From: Thalassobacillus devorans
GTDB lineage: Bacteria; Bacillota; Bacilli; Bacillales; Halobacillaceae
Assembly: GCF_011761345.1 (NCBI RefSeq)
Contig: NZ_JAASRY010000001.1
Coordinates: forward strand, 372,001 to 436,000
Reading direction: 5' to 3'
Length of the DNA stretch: 64,000 bases
Of the stretch, positions 53,478-61,586 are shown piece by piece (the stretch's first letter is position 1; every line of letters begins with the position of its first letter). The translations under genes were made by a program, and so were the position numbers. Under the pieces are notes generated by a model. It was not told where the DNA came from. It searched no databases and saw only the letters and a list, made by a program, of their open reading frames with translations.

Positions 53478-53948
53478 ATGGAAGTAGTTTATTTTGCAGG
53501 TGGATGTTTATGGGGTGTACAAGCTTTTATAAAAACTTTACCTGGAGTTACGTTTACGGAAGCCGGAAGAGCTAATGGGACCGGTCATACCCTTGAGGGG
53601 GAATATGATGGTTATGCCGAATGTGTCAAAACAGGGTTTGACCCATCGGTGGTATCGATCAGGGAATTAATGGGATATTTCTTTGAAATCATAGATCCGT
53701 ACAGTGTAAATAAACAAGGGGAGGATGTTGGCGAGAAGTACCGAACAGGCGTATATAGTGAAAATCCTGAACACTTAAAAAAGGCAAGAGCGTTTCTTCG
53801 TGAGAGAGATGATTATGACCGGATAGTTGTTGAAGTATTACCACTTACAAACTATGTGAGAAGTGCAGAAGAACATCAGGATCGGTTAGCCAGGTGTCCA
53901 GATGATTATTGCCATATTCCAGATGAAATATTAAGTAAATATAAGTAA
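53478..53948 (+). CDS. msrA: Peptide methionine sulfoxide reductase, MsrA type
   Basis: A 156-aa MsrA. The catalytic cysteine is in FAGGCLWGVQ, with Leu in place of the common Phe of GCFWG. GEYDGYAECVKTGFDP and EHQDRL are also typical, and Cys residues in RCPDDYCHIP are candidates for thiol resolution. It repairs oxidised methionine in proteins. GAGGAG lies 6 nt before the ATG. An inverted repeat (CACTATTTA/TAAATAGTG, 53399-53434) precedes it. No MsrB is adjacent. Confidence 0.82.
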   Translation: MEVVYFAGGCLWGVQAFIKTLPGVTFTEAGRANGTGHTLEGEYDGYAECVKTGFDPSVVSIRELMGYFFEIIDPYSVNKQGEDVGEKYRTGVYSENPEHLKKARAFLRERDDYDRIVVEVLPLTNYVRSAEEHQDRLARCPDDYCHIPDEILSKYK

Positions 53949-54036
53949 GAGACAATTGCAAAAGATAGGTGACAGGCTCAAGATGTCGGGGTAAAAACTA
54001 TCAATCTACTCTCGGAAGAAGATATCCATTAGGACG

Positions 54037-54086
54037 GTGCCTGATCCCCGCTGTGCTAATGCTTTAGCATACTGGGGGACAGGCAC
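54037..54086. repeat. REP-like palindromic element, copy 8
   Basis: Stem GTGCCTGATCCCC/GGGGGACAGGCAC with core GCTAATGCTTTAGC. It lies 30 bp upstream of the metE promoter. Confidence 0.85.
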
Positions 54087-54114
54087 CTTTTTAAATAAGT
54101 TTTCATGCCTGGCA

Positions 54115-54143
54115 TTGACACCCCTTCCTGGGCATGCTAGTAT
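54115..54143 (+). promoter_or_regulatory. metE promoter
   Basis: TTGACA (54115-54120), a 17-bp spacer and TAGTAT (54138-54143), preceded by an extended TG-like G-C. It starts about 20 bp before the SAM-I aptamer. Confidence 0.75.
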
Positions 54144-54165
54144 GCTTGTAATCCATAGGAAAGAT

Positions 54166-54277
54166 CTCTTATTAAGAGTGGTGGAGGGACTGGCCCGATG
54201 AAGCCCGGCAACCATTCCGCATAAGGATGCGGTTACGGTGCTACTTCCAGCAAAGCGCATGCTTTGGGAAATAAGAG
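54166..54277 (+). ncRNA. SAM-I (S-box) riboswitch
   Basis: P1 is CTCTTAT (54166-54172) with ATAAGAG (54271-54277). In between are the hallmark AGAGTGGTGGAGGGACTGG and GATGAAGCCCGGCAACC boxes. It senses S-adenosylmethionine and turns transcription off at the terminator that follows, when SAM is abundant. First half of a tandem pair before metE. Confidence 0.95.
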
Positions 54278-54291
54278 GGGTACGTGTCTGA

Positions 54292-54316
54292 ACCTCTCTG
54301 ATTGAGAGGTTTTTTC
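54292..54316 (+). terminator. SAM-I expression-platform terminator
   Basis: ACCTCTC/GAGAGGT with a TGATT loop and TTTTTT tail. The AGAGG of the aptamer's P1 (54274-54278) can pair with CCTCT (54294-54298), the antiterminator option. Confidence 0.9.
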
Positions 54317-54344
54317 ATGTATCATAATGGATCAAGTTAATTGA

Positions 54345-54540
54345 ATATCGTATATCTTCAGGTGCTGGGTAAGTTTATCGATGTTTATTCAGCTTAAAAG
54401 GGAAGTCCGGTGAAAGTCCGGCACGGTCCCGCCACTGTAAATGGGAGCACCCTGCATGATGTCACTACCTTTTAAAAAAAGGTGGGAAGACGCAGGGGTG
54501 TGATGATCATGAGTCAGGAGACCTGCCTGTCGATTGTACA
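54345..54540 (+). ncRNA. Cobalamin (adenosylcobalamin) riboswitch
   Basis: Contains AAAAGGGAA, CCGGTGAAAGTCCGGCAC, the B12 box GTCCCGCCACTGTA (54426-54439), GGGAAGACGCAGG, and GAGTCAGGAGACCTGCCTG near the end. It binds adenosylcobalamin. In combination with the upstream SAM-I element this is the architecture known from metE of Bacillus clausii. The boundaries are estimated. Confidence 0.93.
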
Positions 54541-54629
54541 CTTAAACCTACGAGGAATAGGGAGGTGTTAGGCGCATAACGGGATCAGTCTGTCTTTATC
54601 GACTGAAAATGGAAAATGCTTACTTAACT

Positions 54630-54660
54630 ATCTCTCTTGAAAAAGAGGGATTTTTTTTTA
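54630..54660 (+). terminator. Cobalamin expression-platform terminator
   Basis: ATCTCTCTT/AAGAGGGAT with a GAAA loop and a TTTTTTTTT tail, some 90 nt after the B12 aptamer and 66 nt before the start of metE. Confidence 0.88.
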
Positions 54661-54725
54661 CTTTAAGAAAGTTTAACTTTGTTAAAGGATTAAAGTATAA
54701 GAAAAAAGTATCGGGAGGAATGGAG

Positions 54726-57026
54726 ATGACAAACGTAATAAGTTCGACGATCGGATACCCAAGAATCGGGGAAAAAAGAGAATGGAAGAGGGCTCTCGAA
54801 AGTTTTTGGAAAGGTAAGATTGATAAAGAAGAGCTTTTGGCTGAAATGAAGAAATACCGTCTCCATGCACTGAGGAAGCAGAAAGAGCTGGGAGTGGACT
54901 TGATTCCCGTCGGTGATTTCAGTTTTTATGACCATATGCTCGATACGGCGGTTATGTTCGGATTTATCCCTGAGCGATTCCGGGGTGGAAGCGACCTTCT
55001 GGGAACGTATTTCGATATCGCCCGGGGTAATGATGAAGCAGTGGCCTCAGAGATGACGAAATGGTTCAATACCAATTATCACTATATCGTACCGGAAATC
55101 GAGGCGGATGCAGTACCAGAATTGACAGAAAACCGGGCGCTCTATTATTTTAATGAAGCGAAAAGCGAACTCGGAATTACCGGGAAACCTGTCCTACTTG
55201 GCCCGGTCACTTTCTTACACCTGGCGAAGGGGTTTGAGGAAAAAGATATAGACCAGCTTTTAGAAAAATTGGTGCCGCTTTATATACAGGTACTTCGGGA
55301 GTTAGAAGACGCTGGTGCGGAATGGGTACAGCTCGAAGAACCTATGTTGACAGGAGCAATTTCGGAAACTGACCTCGCACGTTTCAAACGGGTATATGGA
55401 AAACTACAGCAGGAAGTTCCTGGTGTGAAAGTTCTCCTGCAGACTTATTTTGAAGCAGTCGATCATTATGAGGAAGTCGTTAGTCTGCCAGTTTCAGGTG
55501 TCGGGCTTGATTTTGTCCATGATGATGGGGCTAATTTGGCTGCGGTGAAGGAGTACGGTTTCCCTGAAGATAAAACGCTGGCTGCTGGCGTAATTAATGG
55601 TCGGAATATTTGGCGTGAAGATTTAGGTGAAAAATTGACCCAGCTGGAGCGCCTGTTAGAAGTAGTTGACAAAGACCGTCTGATCATCCAGCAGTCCTGC
55701 AGCTTGCTGCACGTTCCAGTAACGGTTGATACGGAAGATGAACTGGATCCTTTGTTGAAAAATGCTCTGGCCTTTGCTGACCAGAAACTGGAGGAAGCTG
55801 CCATTTTGACAAAAGGAATTAATCAGGGAGAATCCTCGATAAAGGATAAAATCATCGCACAGAAGCAAAGTCGCGAAGCATTATGGAATTCTGCTGCCAG
55901 AAACCGCCAGGATGTCCGCAATGAAATGGAGAGCTGGGAGGGAGTGACACCTCGTAGGCCTACGTCCTATGCTTCCCGTCAGCAGCTTCAGCAACAATTT
56001 TTCAAGCTGCCGTTATTACCTGCGACGACAATCGGCAGCCTGCCGCAAACAGCTGATATAAAACAAGGACGTCAAAATAGGCGGAGAGGGAAATGGTCGG
56101 ATTCGGAATACCAGGCATTTATCGAAGAAAATATAGCCGAATGGATTAGCAGACAGGAGGAAATCGGGCTGGATGTCCTTATCCACGGGGAATTCGAGCG
56201 CAATGATATGGTTGAATTTTTCGGTGAGAAGCTGGAAGGGTTCGCCTTTACAAGATTCGCCTGGGTGCAGTCCTATGGCTCGCGCTGTGTCAAGCCGCCG
56301 ATTATTTTCGGAGACGTCGCTTTGACAGAACCGATGACTGTAAAAGAGATCGCCTATGCCCAATCCCTGACCGAAAAGCCGGTAAAAGGAATGCTTACAG
56401 GCCCGATTACGATTCTGAACTGGTCATTCGTCCATGAAGGCATCAGCAGCTTTGAGGTTACGAAGCAAATCGCCCTCGCTTTGCAAAAGGAAATCAAGTA
56501 CCTGGAGGATGAGGGGATTCAGATGATTCAGGTAGATGAACCGGCATTGCGTGAAGGCTTGCCGCTTAAACCGGAAAAGCAGGAACAGTATTTACGTGAG
56601 GCTGTCTACTCCTTCAAACTAGCCACTTCTTCCGTGAAAGATGAAACACAGATTCACACCCATATGTGTTACTCTGAATTTGGAGAGATCATGGATACGA
56701 TCGATCAATTAGATGCGGATGTCATTTCGATTGAAGCTGCCCGAAGTCACGGTGAAATTATTTCAGATTTTGAAAGAAACTCCTATGAAAAAGGGATAGG
56801 GCTTGGCGTTTATGATATTCACAGTCCACGGGTACCAGCCGTGGAAGAGATGGAAAGGAATATTGTTCGCGCTTTGAAGGTTCTGGAACCTCGTCAATTC
56901 TGGGTGAACCCAGACTGCGGGTTGAAAACCAGAGGGATAGAAGAAACCACTGCAGCTCTGACCAATATGGTGGAGGCCGCTAGAAGGATACGGGAGAAAG
57001 TGCCACAAAATTCAACTATATCTTAG
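54726..57026 (+). CDS. metE: Cobalamin-independent methionine synthase MetE
   Basis: A 766-aa enzyme making methionine from homocysteine and 5-methyl-tetrahydropteroyl-triglutamate without B12. I choose ATG 54726 (MTNVISSTIGYPRIG), since GGGAGG is 7 nt before it; the upstream frame would run through the B12 terminator. The N-terminal half has the conserved YPRIGEKREWK. Zinc ligands are in the C-terminal domain (HIHTHMCYSEF and NPDCGLKTR). It is needed only when B12 and SAM are scarce, matching the two riboswitches. It is monocistronic. Confidence 0.96.
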   Translation: MTNVISSTIGYPRIGEKREWKRALESFWKGKIDKEELLAEMKKYRLHALRKQKELGVDLIPVGDFSFYDHMLDTAVMFGFIPERFRGGSDLLGTYFDIARGNDEAVASEMTKWFNTNYHYIVPEIEADAVPELTENRALYYFNEAKSELGITGKPVLLGPVTFLHLAKGFEEKDIDQLLEKLVPLYIQVLRELEDAGAEWVQLEEPMLTGAISETDLARFKRVYGKLQQEVPGVKVLLQTYFEAVDHYEEVVSLPVSGVGLDFVHDDGANLAAVKEYGFPEDKTLAAGVINGRNIWREDLGEKLTQLERLLEVVDKDRLIIQQSCSLLHVPVTVDTEDELDPLLKNALAFADQKLEEAAILTKGINQGESSIKDKIIAQKQSREALWNSAARNRQDVRNEMESWEGVTPRRPTSYASRQQLQQQFFKLPLLPATTIGSLPQTADIKQGRQNRRRGKWSDSEYQAFIEENIAEWISRQEEIGLDVLIHGEFERNDMVEFFGEKLEGFAFTRFAWVQSYGSRCVKPPIIFGDVALTEPMTVKEIAYAQSLTEKPVKGMLTGPITILNWSFVHEGISSFEVTKQIALALQKEIKYLEDEGIQMIQVDEPALREGLPLKPEKQEQYLREAVYSFKLATSSVKDETQIHTHMCYSEFGEIMDTIDQLDADVISIEAARSHGEIISDFERNSYEKGIGLGVYDIHSPRVPAVEEMERNIVRALKVLEPRQFWVNPDCGLKTRGIEETTAALTNMVEAARRIREKVPQNSTIS

Positions 57027-57096
57027 ATAACCTGAAATGACATCAGGAGGATAGGAATCCGGGCCAAAATTGATTCATTGCCGTATGGGTCAAAAA

Positions 57097-57146
57097 GTGC
57101 TGGCCCTCAGTTAATTAACGCTTTCTGGAACTGGGGGTCAGGTCGT
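57097..57146. repeat. REP-like palindromic element, copy 9
   Basis: GTGCTGGCCCTCAG at the left and CTGGGGGTCAGGTCG at the right surround a GTTAATTAACGCTTTC core. A diverged copy 70 bp past metE. Confidence 0.65.
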
Positions 57147-57203
57147 GTTTTCTGATTAGACAAAGGGACAATAATAACTACAGAAGTAATATATATTAAA
57201 AAA

Positions 57204-57231
57204 GACCGTAGATGCGCTAACATCTACGGTC
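57204..57231 (-). terminator. Terminator for the type I toxin transcript
   Basis: GACCGTAGATG/CATCTACGGTC, an 11-bp stem, and TTTTTT on the minus strand. It is the probable end of the toxin messenger. Confidence 0.75.
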
Positions 57232-57276
57232 GGTAACAGAATGGTTCCCTGTAAGGGGGATCGGTTCTTCAGACGG

Positions 57277-57320
57277 AATAATCCACCTGAGTCCTCAGCT
57301 CAAGGGTGGATTATTTTTTT
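57277..57320 (+). terminator. Terminator of the presumed antitoxin RNA
   Basis: AATAATCCACC (57277-57287) pairs with GGTGGATTATT (57305-57315) followed by T residues on the plus strand. It overlaps the 3' end of the toxin frame, so a plus-strand RNA ending here would be complementary to the toxin messenger tail. Confidence 0.6.
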
Positions 57321-57394
57321 TGGTTAAATGACAGTATGCCAATCACAAGTGTTGCGAATGCTGCTGCAAACATCAACGCTTCGAATACCTCACC
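57311..57394 (-). pseudogene. Remnant of a holin-like type I toxin (TxpA/BsrG-like)
   Basis: The minus-strand frame reads E-V-F-E-A-L-M-F-A-A-A-F-A-T-L-V-I-G-I-L-S-F-N-Q-K-K (split here for readability), the core of the small holin-like toxins annotated in Bacillus, which are about 30 aa and have one membrane helix. The expected ATG before E-V-F is missing, because a REP-like element (57385-57431) joins here. Only an internal ATG (57371-57373) would remain, giving 20 aa. Two convergent terminators mark the type I toxin-antitoxin layout. I call it a broken module. Confidence 0.6.
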
Positions 57395-57431
57395 CCATTG
57401 TACTAATCTTTTAGCGTGTTAGGGGGGATAT
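57385..57431. repeat. REP-like palindromic element, copy 10
   Basis: ACCTCACCCCATTGTACTAA, then TCTTTTAGCGTGTTAGGGGGG, a degenerate version of the repeat, abutting the toxin frame. Confidence 0.6.
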
Positions 57432-57498
57432 AATTGCGTTTTGTGAAATGTTTTAATTTGGCTTAAATCGCACATAATGAAGGGGATAGCGAAAGGTT

Positions 57499-57951
57499 GT
57501 GTTTATAAGAATGTTATTTGTTTTTGCTACCATAACAATATTTGCACTTATTATATATGTAATGCCGAAGAGATTATCAAAACTTGAAATGTATGTAACT
57601 TCTTGGTTCGCTTTGTATTTTGCCTTACTCACTGATGTTTACCTTGTCTTACACCATCATTTATATGGTTACTTTTCCGAAGGTGTTGACTATAAAGCTT
57701 TTCTTGTTTTTCCGCTTTATCCGTTATATAACATAATTTTCTTAAATTACTTTCCGTTTGGGAACTTACGAAAACAATTAGTTTATATTGTTGCCAACAC
57801 CATTTTCCTATTATTATATGAATGGTTCATATCGCATACAGAAGCATTTTATCATAATGGTTGGAAACTCTGGTATTCTGCTTTCGTTTACCCGTTAGTT
57901 CTTTATGTTCTTGCTTGGAATTTAAAAATAGTTAGACGTTTGAATGGTTGA
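57499..57951 (+). CDS. CBO0543-family membrane protein 1
   Basis: A 150-aa protein with about five transmembrane segments, with FVFATITIFALIIYVMP at the start and the family motif FYHNGWKLWYSAFVYP near the end. It belongs to CBO0543, uncharacterised small membrane proteins of Bacillales. The start codon is GTG (57499) preceded by AGGGGATAG. Its tail is followed by a related protein. Confidence 0.7.
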   Translation: MFIRMLFVFATITIFALIIYVMPKRLSKLEMYVTSWFALYFALLTDVYLVLHHHLYGYFSEGVDYKAFLVFPLYPLYNIIFLNYFPFGNLRKQLVYIVANTIFLLLYEWFISHTEAFYHNGWKLWYSAFVYPLVLYVLAWNLKIVRRLNG

Positions 57952-58032
57952 AAAGTTAAAAGGATGGGCAATAAAAGGGGATAGAGATGGATACACACAG
58001 TTCAAACTTTGCAGTAAAGAAGGCGATTAACT

Positions 58033-58527
58033 TTGCATATTGCGATTACAATTTGGGTGATTGTTGCTTCTATTCGCTGGGGCGATTGGAAGAATTGGGA
58101 ACGTTATTATTCGACAATGCTTTATATAGCTTCCGCAAACTTACTATATCAGTTTTTCGCACAAAAATATTTTATATTATGGGAAGTCCAGGAAGAATTG
58201 TTTTTAAATCAATCAATGGTGGTCATGTTACATACATTTGTTATTAACCCGTTGGCAGCATTTATCTTCTTATCGAACTTTCCCGATCGTTTCCGAAAAC
58301 AAATCATTCATATAATTAAATGGATAATCATTTTCATATCTGTAGAATGGGCAGGATTAAATCTTGGGAAAATCACACATAGTAACGGCTGGAATTTGGG
58401 GTGGTCAACTTTCTTTGTTTTAGTCATGTTACCTATGTTAGTACTTCACTATAAACGGAAAATATGGGTGTTAGTTGTTTCGGTGTTTTTCGTTTTATTC
58501 TATTTATACGTATTTGAGTATATTTAA
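58033..58527 (+). CDS. CBO0543-family membrane protein 2
   Basis: A 164-aa paralogue of the preceding protein, with RWGDWKNWERYY and THSNGWNLGWSTFFVLVMLPML. Several hydrophobic segments. The frame has TTG 58033 as its first start, with AAGAAGG 9 nt upstream. A stronger-looking ATG at 57987 (AGGGGATAGAG site) is in another frame, and opens a 14-residue lead that runs into the same region. A small frameshift or a leader peptide is therefore possible. Tandem CBO0543 genes are common. Confidence 0.62.
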   Translation: MHIAITIWVIVASIRWGDWKNWERYYSTMLYIASANLLYQFFAQKYFILWEVQEELFLNQSMVVMLHTFVINPLAAFIFLSNFPDRFRKQIIHIIKWIIIFISVEWAGLNLGKITHSNGWNLGWSTFFVLVMLPMLVLHYKRKIWVLVVSVFFVLFYLYVFEYI

Positions 58528-58542
58528 AGTTAGTCAATAACG

Positions 58543-58591
58543 GCGCCTGGCCCCACTTCGCTGATACTTTAGCATGCTGGGGGGCAGGCGC
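58543..58591. repeat. REP-like palindromic element, copy 11
   Basis: The stem GCGCCTGGCCCC/GGGGGGCAGGCGC has GC in place of GT on the left and GC in place of AC on the right, a double compensatory change. Core GCTGATACTTTAGC. It lies at the convergent ends of genes. Confidence 0.85.
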
Positions 58592-58614
58592 TGTTTATAG
58601 TATAGAAAACTCTA

Positions 58615-59352
58615 TTACTCACTCAATAGATTTAAGAATTCTTTTGTTCTTGAATTGGAAGGACGGGAGAACATATCGGCCGGATGGCCACGTTCAATGA
58701 TATGACCACCTTCCATGAAAATGACCTCATCCGCGACATCTCTGGCAAATCCCATTTCATGTGTGACGACAACCATGGTCATGCCTTCTTCTGCCAATTC
58801 TTTCATGACTTGCAATACTTCTCCGATGAGCTCTGGGTCAAGTGCAGATGTTGGTTCATCGAATAACATGACTTCCGGCTCCATCGCAAGTGCCCTGGCA
58901 ATTCCTACACGTTGCTGCTGTCCACCGGAAAGCTGGTATGGATAGTAGTCGATTTTGTCACCTAGTCCAACTTTTTCAAGTAATTGTCTGGCTTTATTGC
59001 GTGCTTCCTGCTTTGGGATGTTCTGGACAATGACCGGTCCTTCCATGACATTCTCAATCGCTGTTTTGTGCGGGAAGAGGTTGTAGGTTTGGAAGACCAT
59101 TCCGGTCTGTTTACGAAAAGCCTGAATGTTTTTCTTAGTAACTTTTTTGGAAAAATCCAGAACCTTATTATTTATCTGCAATTCCCCTTTATTTGGTGTC
59201 TCTAATACATTCAGACATCTTAGCAGTGTTGTTTTGCCAGAACCTGAGGGACCGATGACGACAACGACCTTACCGGTTTCAACATTTAAATCGATCCCGT
59301 CCAGTACCACTAAATCACCAAATTGTTTGTGAAGGTTTTTAATAGATAGCAT
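58615..59352 (-). CDS. Polar amino-acid ABC transporter ATP-binding protein
   Basis: A 245-aa ATPase with [15 protein letters not shown] (Walker A), [17 protein letters not shown] (signature), [14 protein letters not shown] (Walker B) and the [20 protein letters not shown] switch. Of the GlnQ/TcyN type. Together with the permease and binding protein on the same strand it forms a complete importer, probably of cystine or another polar amino acid. Confidence 0.92.
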   Translation of the reverse strand: MLSIKNLHKQFGDLVVLDGIDLNVETGKVVVVIGPSGSGKTTLLRCLNVLETPNKGELQINNKVLDFSKKVTKKNIQAFRKQTGMVFQTYNLFPHKTAIENVMEGPVIVQNIPKQEARNKARQLLEKVGLGDKIDYYPYQLSGGQQQRVGIARALAMEPEVMLFDEPTSALDPELIGEVLQVMKELAEEGMTMVVVTHEMGFARDVADEVIFMEGGHIIERGHPADMFSRPSNSRTKEFLNLLSE

Positions 59353-59363
59353 AAAGAGTCTCC

Positions 59364-60029
59364 TTACGTTTGCACATATCGATTCAAGTGTTTCTCAATT
59401 GCGTCTTGCCCTAAGGACAGTAAGAAACAGATGGTCCAGTACAGTAAAGCGGCTTCCGTATAAAGCAGCAATGGTTCATAGGTTGTAGCGACAATTTCTT
59501 GTGACTTCCGGAACATTTCTGTAACCATGATCGTGGAAGCTAAGGATGTATCTTTTACCAGGCTAATGAAAGAATTGGACAACGGCGGGATGGAGACCCT
59601 TGTCGCCTGGGGAATGATGATCCGGCGAAGCGCTTGACCGTAAGACATACTAATGGAATAGGATGCTTCCCATTGCCCTTTCGGAATCGATTGGATGGCT
59701 GCACGGATGATTTCCGATGCATAGGCGCCCGTATTCAATGAAAATCCGATGATTGCGGCAGGGAAGGGATCGATCTCAATACCTACGCTCCCTAGTCCAA
59801 AGAAAATGATATACAGTTGTACCAGTAGCGGTGTTCCGCGAATAATAGATATATAAATTCTAGCGATTATTTCCAGGGCTTTGATCCCTGATAACCGAAA
59901 GAGTGCCGTGATGACTGCTAACATAAGACCAATACTGAAAGCAATCAGGGTAAGCGGAATGGTACGGGCCAAAGCTCCTTCCAATAGAGGGAAAAAGGAG
60001 CTTTGGAAAATATCCAGGTAACGTTCCAT
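59364..60029 (-). CDS. Polar amino-acid ABC transporter permease
   Basis: A 221-aa permease from ATG 60029 ([11 protein letters not shown]), the usual family length. The frame stays open to TTG 60080, inside the binding-protein gene, and no clear ribosome binding site favours either start. It has the EAA-like loop [20 protein letters not shown], and [15 protein letters not shown] typical of HisM/TcyM permeases. Translation is probably coupled to the upstream gene. It lies 11 bp before the ATPase gene. Confidence 0.88.
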   Translation of the reverse strand: MERYLDIFQSSFFPLLEGALARTIPLTLIAFSIGLMLAVITALFRLSGIKALEIIARIYISIIRGTPLLVQLYIIFFGLGSVGIEIDPFPAAIIGFSLNTGAYASEIIRAAIQSIPKGQWEASYSISMSYGQALRRIIIPQATRVSIPPLSNSFISLVKDTSLASTIMVTEMFRKSQEIVATTYEPLLLYTEAALLYWTICFLLSLGQDAIEKHLNRYVQT

Positions 60030-60054
60030 ATTAATAGCAGATGCGATAATAAGA

Positions 60055-60882
60055 TTACTGAGTGGAAACATCTTCGCCAAACCATTTGTTAGAAATTTCA
60101 GCTAGTGTACCATCTTCCTTCATTTCATTCAGTGCACCATTCACTGCTTCCACAAGGTCTTCGTTCCCTTTTCGGAACATCATGGCACTTTCTGCGGCAT
60201 CTTCTTGACTGTCGACGATTTCTACAGGAGCTTGATCACCTTTTTGATTGATATAGTCCAGTACAGAAAGTCGTTCATTTATCGTTGCTTGAACACGTCC
60301 GGAGCCAATCAGCTGCATTGCTTCGTTGAACCCTTCAACGGATTGGATTTCTCCGCCATATTCTTTCGCAATGTCTGCATAATTACTGGTCAAGGATTGG
60401 GCGACAGGTTCCCCGTTAATATCTTCAAACGTGTTAATATTTTCGTTTCCTTTTTTAGCGACAAGTACAGCGGTAGAAATTGTATATGGTTCGGAAAAAT
60501 CATATTTTTCCTCGCGGTCCGGACGGATACCAACCTGGTTGGCAATCATATCAAAGCGTTCTGAATTCAAGCCGGCAAACATAGAATCCCATTTTGTTTC
60601 GTTGAATTTTACTTCTAAATCTAAGCGCTTCCCGATTTCCCTTGCTACTTCCACATCATAACCAGTCAACTCATCATCATCATTATGAAAAGTGAATGGA
60701 GGATAAGTTCCTTCTGTACCGACAGTCAGGACACCTTTTTCCTGAATTTGTTCATATAAGGATGTTTCTGAGTTATCTGAAGAAGTGGATTCCTCATCTG
60801 TATCGTTTGATTCATTGGATCCGCAGGCGAACAACACTGCAGTCATTAACGTTAGCATGGTTAACAATATCCATTTTTTCAT
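60055..60882 (-). CDS. Amino-acid-binding lipoprotein
   Basis: A 275-aa extracytoplasmic lipoprotein: signal peptide with lipobox LFACGS, a Ser/Asp/Glu-rich linker, and a type II binding fold. GTEGTYPPFTFHNDDDELTGYDVEVAREIGKRL and FDMIANQVGIRPDREEKYDFSEPY are typical of the polar amino-acid family. TcyJ/K-like cystine binding is a reasonable guess. It is transcribed from a near-consensus promoter with a palindrome in the leader. Confidence 0.92.
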   Translation of the reverse strand: MKKWILLTMLTLMTAVLFACGSNESNDTDEESTSSDNSETSLYEQIQEKGVLTVGTEGTYPPFTFHNDDDELTGYDVEVAREIGKRLDLEVKFNETKWDSMFAGLNSERFDMIANQVGIRPDREEKYDFSEPYTISTAVLVAKKGNENINTFEDINGEPVAQSLTSNYADIAKEYGGEIQSVEGFNEAMQLIGSGRVQATINERLSVLDYINQKGDQAPVEIVDSQEDAAESAMMFRKGNEDLVEAVNGALNEMKEDGTLAEISNKWFGEDVSTQ

Positions 60883-60903
60883 TTAAATTCCTCCTAGTTT
60901 TAA

Positions 60904-60970
60904 ACCAATTAAATTGGTAGGTTTTATTGGATAACACTAGTATCATAAGGGGATTACAATTGTATGTCAA
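60904..60970 (-). promoter_or_regulatory. Promoter and palindromic operator of the amino-acid importer
   Basis: On the minus strand TTGACA (60965-60970), 17-bp spacer and TATGAT (60942-60947). The perfect palindrome ACCAATTAAATTGGT (60904-60918) lies about 23 bp after the -10 box, over the leader. A CymR-like operator is possible. Confidence 0.7.
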
Positions 60971-61143
60971 TGTAATGGTTTTGTTAAGGTGAATATATTC
61001 GGGTTTCAATGAGTAATTTTCTACATAGTAAGTCTTTGTTTATTGAATGGCGTCTTAAAAAAGAAGGAGTATGCAGACAATTGGTAGAATATAAGTTCCG
61101 AGGGGGTTACATACAAGAATGAAATTTTTAAAGGAGGAAACAA

Positions 61144-61539
61144 ATGGGGAGAATCATTCATTTTGAAATTCATGTCGATGACATGGAACGGGCGAAGTCG
61201 TTTTATGGTGAGGTATTTGGATGGAGGTTTGAAGATTGGAGTGAGTTTGCCGGGATGCCTTATTTTGGGGCGGTGACTGGTGATGAAAAAGAGCCGGGAA
61301 TCAACGGTGCTTTGATGCAGCGGCAAAGTGCTCCTCCAGAAGTGAACCAGGCTGTTAATGCTTATGCGTGTACCATGGGAGTGGAAGACTACGACTCTAT
61401 TGAGGCTAAAATTCTCGATCAGGGAGGCAAGGTGGCAATGCCGAAATCTGCGTTGCCGGGAATGGCATGGCAGGGATACTATATCGATACGGAAGGAAAT
61501 ATTTTCGGCATCCACCAGCCAGATGAAAACGCGAAATAG
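61144..61539 (+). CDS. VOC-family (glyoxalase/bleomycin-resistance fold) protein
   Basis: A 131-aa protein, with two beta-alpha-beta-beta-beta modules: IHFEIHVDDMERAKSFYGEVFGW first and YACTMGVEDYDSIEAKILDQGG second, ending in QGYYIDTEGNIFGI. His/Glu residues at the usual metal positions (FEIHV, GNIFGIHQ) suggest a metal-bound lyase or dioxygenase, but the substrate is unknown. AAAGGAGG lies 7 nt before the ATG. It ends at a terminator shared with the next gene. Confidence 0.8.
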   Translation: MGRIIHFEIHVDDMERAKSFYGEVFGWRFEDWSEFAGMPYFGAVTGDEKEPGINGALMQRQSAPPEVNQAVNAYACTMGVEDYDSIEAKILDQGGKVAMPKSALPGMAWQGYYIDTEGNIFGIHQPDENAK

Positions 61540-61557
61540 CATCTTAATAGTTAATTC

Positions 61558-61586
61558 AAGAACCCTTATTCAGGGTTCTTTTTTTC
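61558..61586. terminator. Bidirectional terminator overlapping a stop codon
   Basis: AAGAACCCT/AGGGTTCTT, 9-bp stem, flanked by T-run. The minus-strand nucleoside hydrolase stop lies in the arm. Confidence 0.8.

Noticed and set aside
54006-54260. 84-aa minus-strand ORF
   Set aside because: It covers a REP-like repeat and the SAM-I aptamer; those RNA and repeat features explain the sequence.
57987-58247. 86-aa ORF overlapping CBO0543 protein 2
   Set aside because: After about 14 residues it reads against the conserved membrane frame; kept only as a possible lead-in.
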